From contig NZ_CP072467.1 in NCBI RefSeq assembly GCF_018437505.1, forward strand, positions 3,682,010-3,746,009: a stretch of DNA of 64,000 nt, read 5' to 3'. Positions within the stretch are counted from its first letter, which is position 1, and every line of letters begins with the position of its first letter. Below the pieces are notes generated by a model that saw only the letters and a list, made by a program, of their open reading frames with translations, made no database searches and was not told the DNA's origin. Positions 62,727 to 64,000 of the stretch are shown piece after piece. The stretch comes from Spiractinospora alimapuensis. GTDB lineage: Bacteria; Actinomycetota; Actinomycetes; Streptosporangiales; Streptosporangiaceae. A program made the position numbers and the translations under genes.

Positions 62727-64000
62727 CTAGGAGCGGTCGGTGAAGAACGTGGAGTCCGTGGGGCCGCCGAGATTCTCCTGCGCGATCTCCTGCAGCAGGG
62801 CCACGAGCTCGGGATGGTCCTGGGGCGAGTAGTCGGCCAGCGCGCGCTCCAGAGCCGAGCGTTGGGCGGAGAGGAGGCGCCGCGCCGTGTCGCGGCCTCG
62901 GACGTTCAACGCCCACGCGGGTGAGTCCCCCGTGAGCATCGACGCCGAGGAGAGTTCGTCGCGTACCGCCGGCAGGCGCTCGGCCGAGTCCGGTGCCCGC
63001 GCCACGAGTTGGTCCAGGGTGAGCGGGCCGGACACCGCGAGCTGCGTCAACGCCCAACACGCCGCCGGCGACAGCGTGACCCCCGCCGCCTCCGCCAGGC
63101 GTTCGTACATGCGCCGGGTCCCCTCCTTGCCCGCGTGGTGGTAGGCGAGCCGTTCCACGCGGTCCAGGGCCGCCCGCTCCGTCCACACCGGCGCCACGGA
63201 CTCGTCCAGGTCCGGGGTGGAGATGGTCGTGCGCAGGTGCACCTGCCGCAGGAGCAGCGCCAGCACGAACCCCGCCGCGGCCACGGGCACGGCCGAGAGG
63301 AACACTGAGTCCACCGCGTCGGCGTAGGCCACGATGAAGTCGCCGTGGGCCTGCGCGGGGAGGTGTTCCACCTGGGACGGGTCGTGTTGCAGCGATTCGG
63401 CGGACACTCCCGCCGGCAGCGGAGCGGTCCCGAGACGTTCCTGGATGTTCTTGGCGAGCTGGGAGGCGAAAACCCCGCCGAACACCGATGTCCCGAAGGC
63501 GCCGCCGATCGAGCGGGAGAACGTGACCGCCGACGTGGCCGTTCCGAGGTCGGAGTAGGACGCGGCGTTCTGCACGGCGGTCACCACCACCTGCATCACC
63601 AGGCCCAGCCCGATACCGAGCAGCAGGAACGTCGACCCCATCACCAAGTAGCTGGTGCCCACGTTGAGCTGGGTCATCAGCAACATCGCCACGGTCACGA
63701 TCGCCGTCCCCGCGATGGGGTATGGCTTGTAGCGCCCCGTCCAGGTCACCAGGAGCCCGCTGAGGATGGACATGGACAGCATCCCCACCACCATGGGCGT
63801 GAGCGCGAGCCCGGACGCGGTGGGGGAGTAGCCGTGCACGATCTGGAGGAACAGGGGGAGGAAGGCGAGCGAGCCCATCATCGCGAAACCGAGGCAGAAC
63901 GTGATGCCCATCCCGGTGCGGATCACCGAGCCGCGGAACAGTCGTAGGGGGAGGACGGGCTCCTCGGCGCGGCGGGCACTGACCCACCACAGGAACCCGA
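62727..64000 (-). CDS. DHA2-family MFS drug exporter with C-terminal helical/winged-helix-like extension, 5' end cut
   Basis: The frame runs past the right window edge (AEEPVLPLRLFR motif near 63950 belongs to it). Visible membrane spans include ITFCLGFAMMGSLAFLPLFLQ, VVGMLSMSILSGLLVTW, and a last span VFLSAVPVAAAGFVLALLLR. The EmrB/QacA pattern GTATSAVTFSRSIGGAFGTSVFGG is present. After the last span comes a soluble region of about 170 residues (VERLAYHHAGKEGTRRMYERL; LSPAACWALTQLAVSGPLTLDQLVARAPDSAERL) resembling a MarR-like winged helix. The substrate is unknown. Confidence 0.85.
   Translation of the reverse strand, partial: GFLWWVSARRAEEPVLPLRLFRGSVIRTGMGITFCLGFAMMGSLAFLPLFLQIVHGYSPTASGLALTPMVVGMLSMSILSGLLVTWTGRYKPYPIAGTAIVTVAMLLMTQLNVGTSYLVMGSTFLLLGIGLGLVMQVVVTAVQNAASYSDLGTATSAVTFSRSIGGAFGTSVFGGVFASQLAKNIQERLGTAPLPAGVSAESLQHDPSQVEHLPAQAHGDFIVAYADAVDSVFLSAVPVAAAGFVLALLLRQVHLRTTISTPDLDESVAPVWTERAALDRVERLAYHHAGKEGTRRMYERLAEAAGVTLSPAACWALTQLAVSGPLTLDQLVARAPDSAERLPAVRDELSSASMLTGDSPAWALNVRGRDTARRLLSAQRSALERALADYSPQDHPELVALLQEIAQENLGGPTDSTFFTDRS

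Overview
The window is high-GC actinomycete chromosome, most likely from the Nocardiopsis/Streptomonospora side of the Streptosporangiales. This rests on several sequence features: bldC, an orphan GlnR-type regulator, mycothiol synthase, MurT/GatD, the Rex-controlled hemACD block, the 32-residue ribosomal protein bS22, DUF3073, and GTG/TTG or leaderless starts. No rRNA or tRNA gene was seen. Genus-level placement is inference.

Layout. 0-7 kb: a cut DUF6504 gene, a lipoprotein amidase, bldC, an actinobacterial hypothetical gene, DUF3073, then purM, purF and a sterol-carrier gene on the minus strand. 7-11.4 kb: a phosphate locus with a DUF47/PhoU-like gene converging on pstCAB; a PHO box lies upstream of pstC, but no pstS or Pit permease is adjacent. 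11.4-16.6 kb: mshD, a DUF1707/LiaF-like protein, a two-repeat type I-E-like CRISPR remnant without cas genes, a Pro/Thr/Ser-rich wall protein, glnR, a MoaD/ThiS protein and a small glutaredoxin. 16.6-26.4 kb: rex-hemA-hemC-hemD-hemB with a Rex operator, a small prim-pol protein, about 1 kb without genes, hemL and a histidine phosphatase.

26.5-38 kb: bS22 with an epimerase, a HAD phosphatase, a membrane/monooxygenase-fold fusion and an LmeA-type protein. Next is a sulfurtransferase-sseC operon preceded by a leaderless Cys-rich leader peptide. Then come a large two-TM protein with no obvious Walker A motif, murT-gatD, and a PCMT-like methyltransferase overlapping a Cys-rich miniprotein.

38-50 kb: a LysR / creatinase-fold hydrolase / enolase-superfamily cassette, then a MarR-DoxX-NmrA-DUF1772 stress cluster with a clear inverted-repeat operator. 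Two NarL-type two-component systems follow, flanking a frameshifted anti-sigma-like ATPase and a YqeB-like gene. 50-64 kb: small metabolic genes, a MocR regulator divergent from a Cys/Met-metabolism lyase, a TetR/flavin-monooxygenase pair, an IS630 remnant, DUF3151, class II FBP aldolase, a YcaQ-like glycosylase, a thiolase, and a cut DHA2 transporter with a helical/winged-helix-like tail.

Most of the window is ordinary actinomycete core genome. The least explained signals are three dispersed copies of a roughly 70-bp intergenic element (7.3, 46.9 and 61.4 kb), the orphan CRISPR mini-array, the methyltransferase-miniprotein pair, the creatinase/enolase cassette, and the Cys-rich leader peptide ahead of the sulfurtransferase operon.
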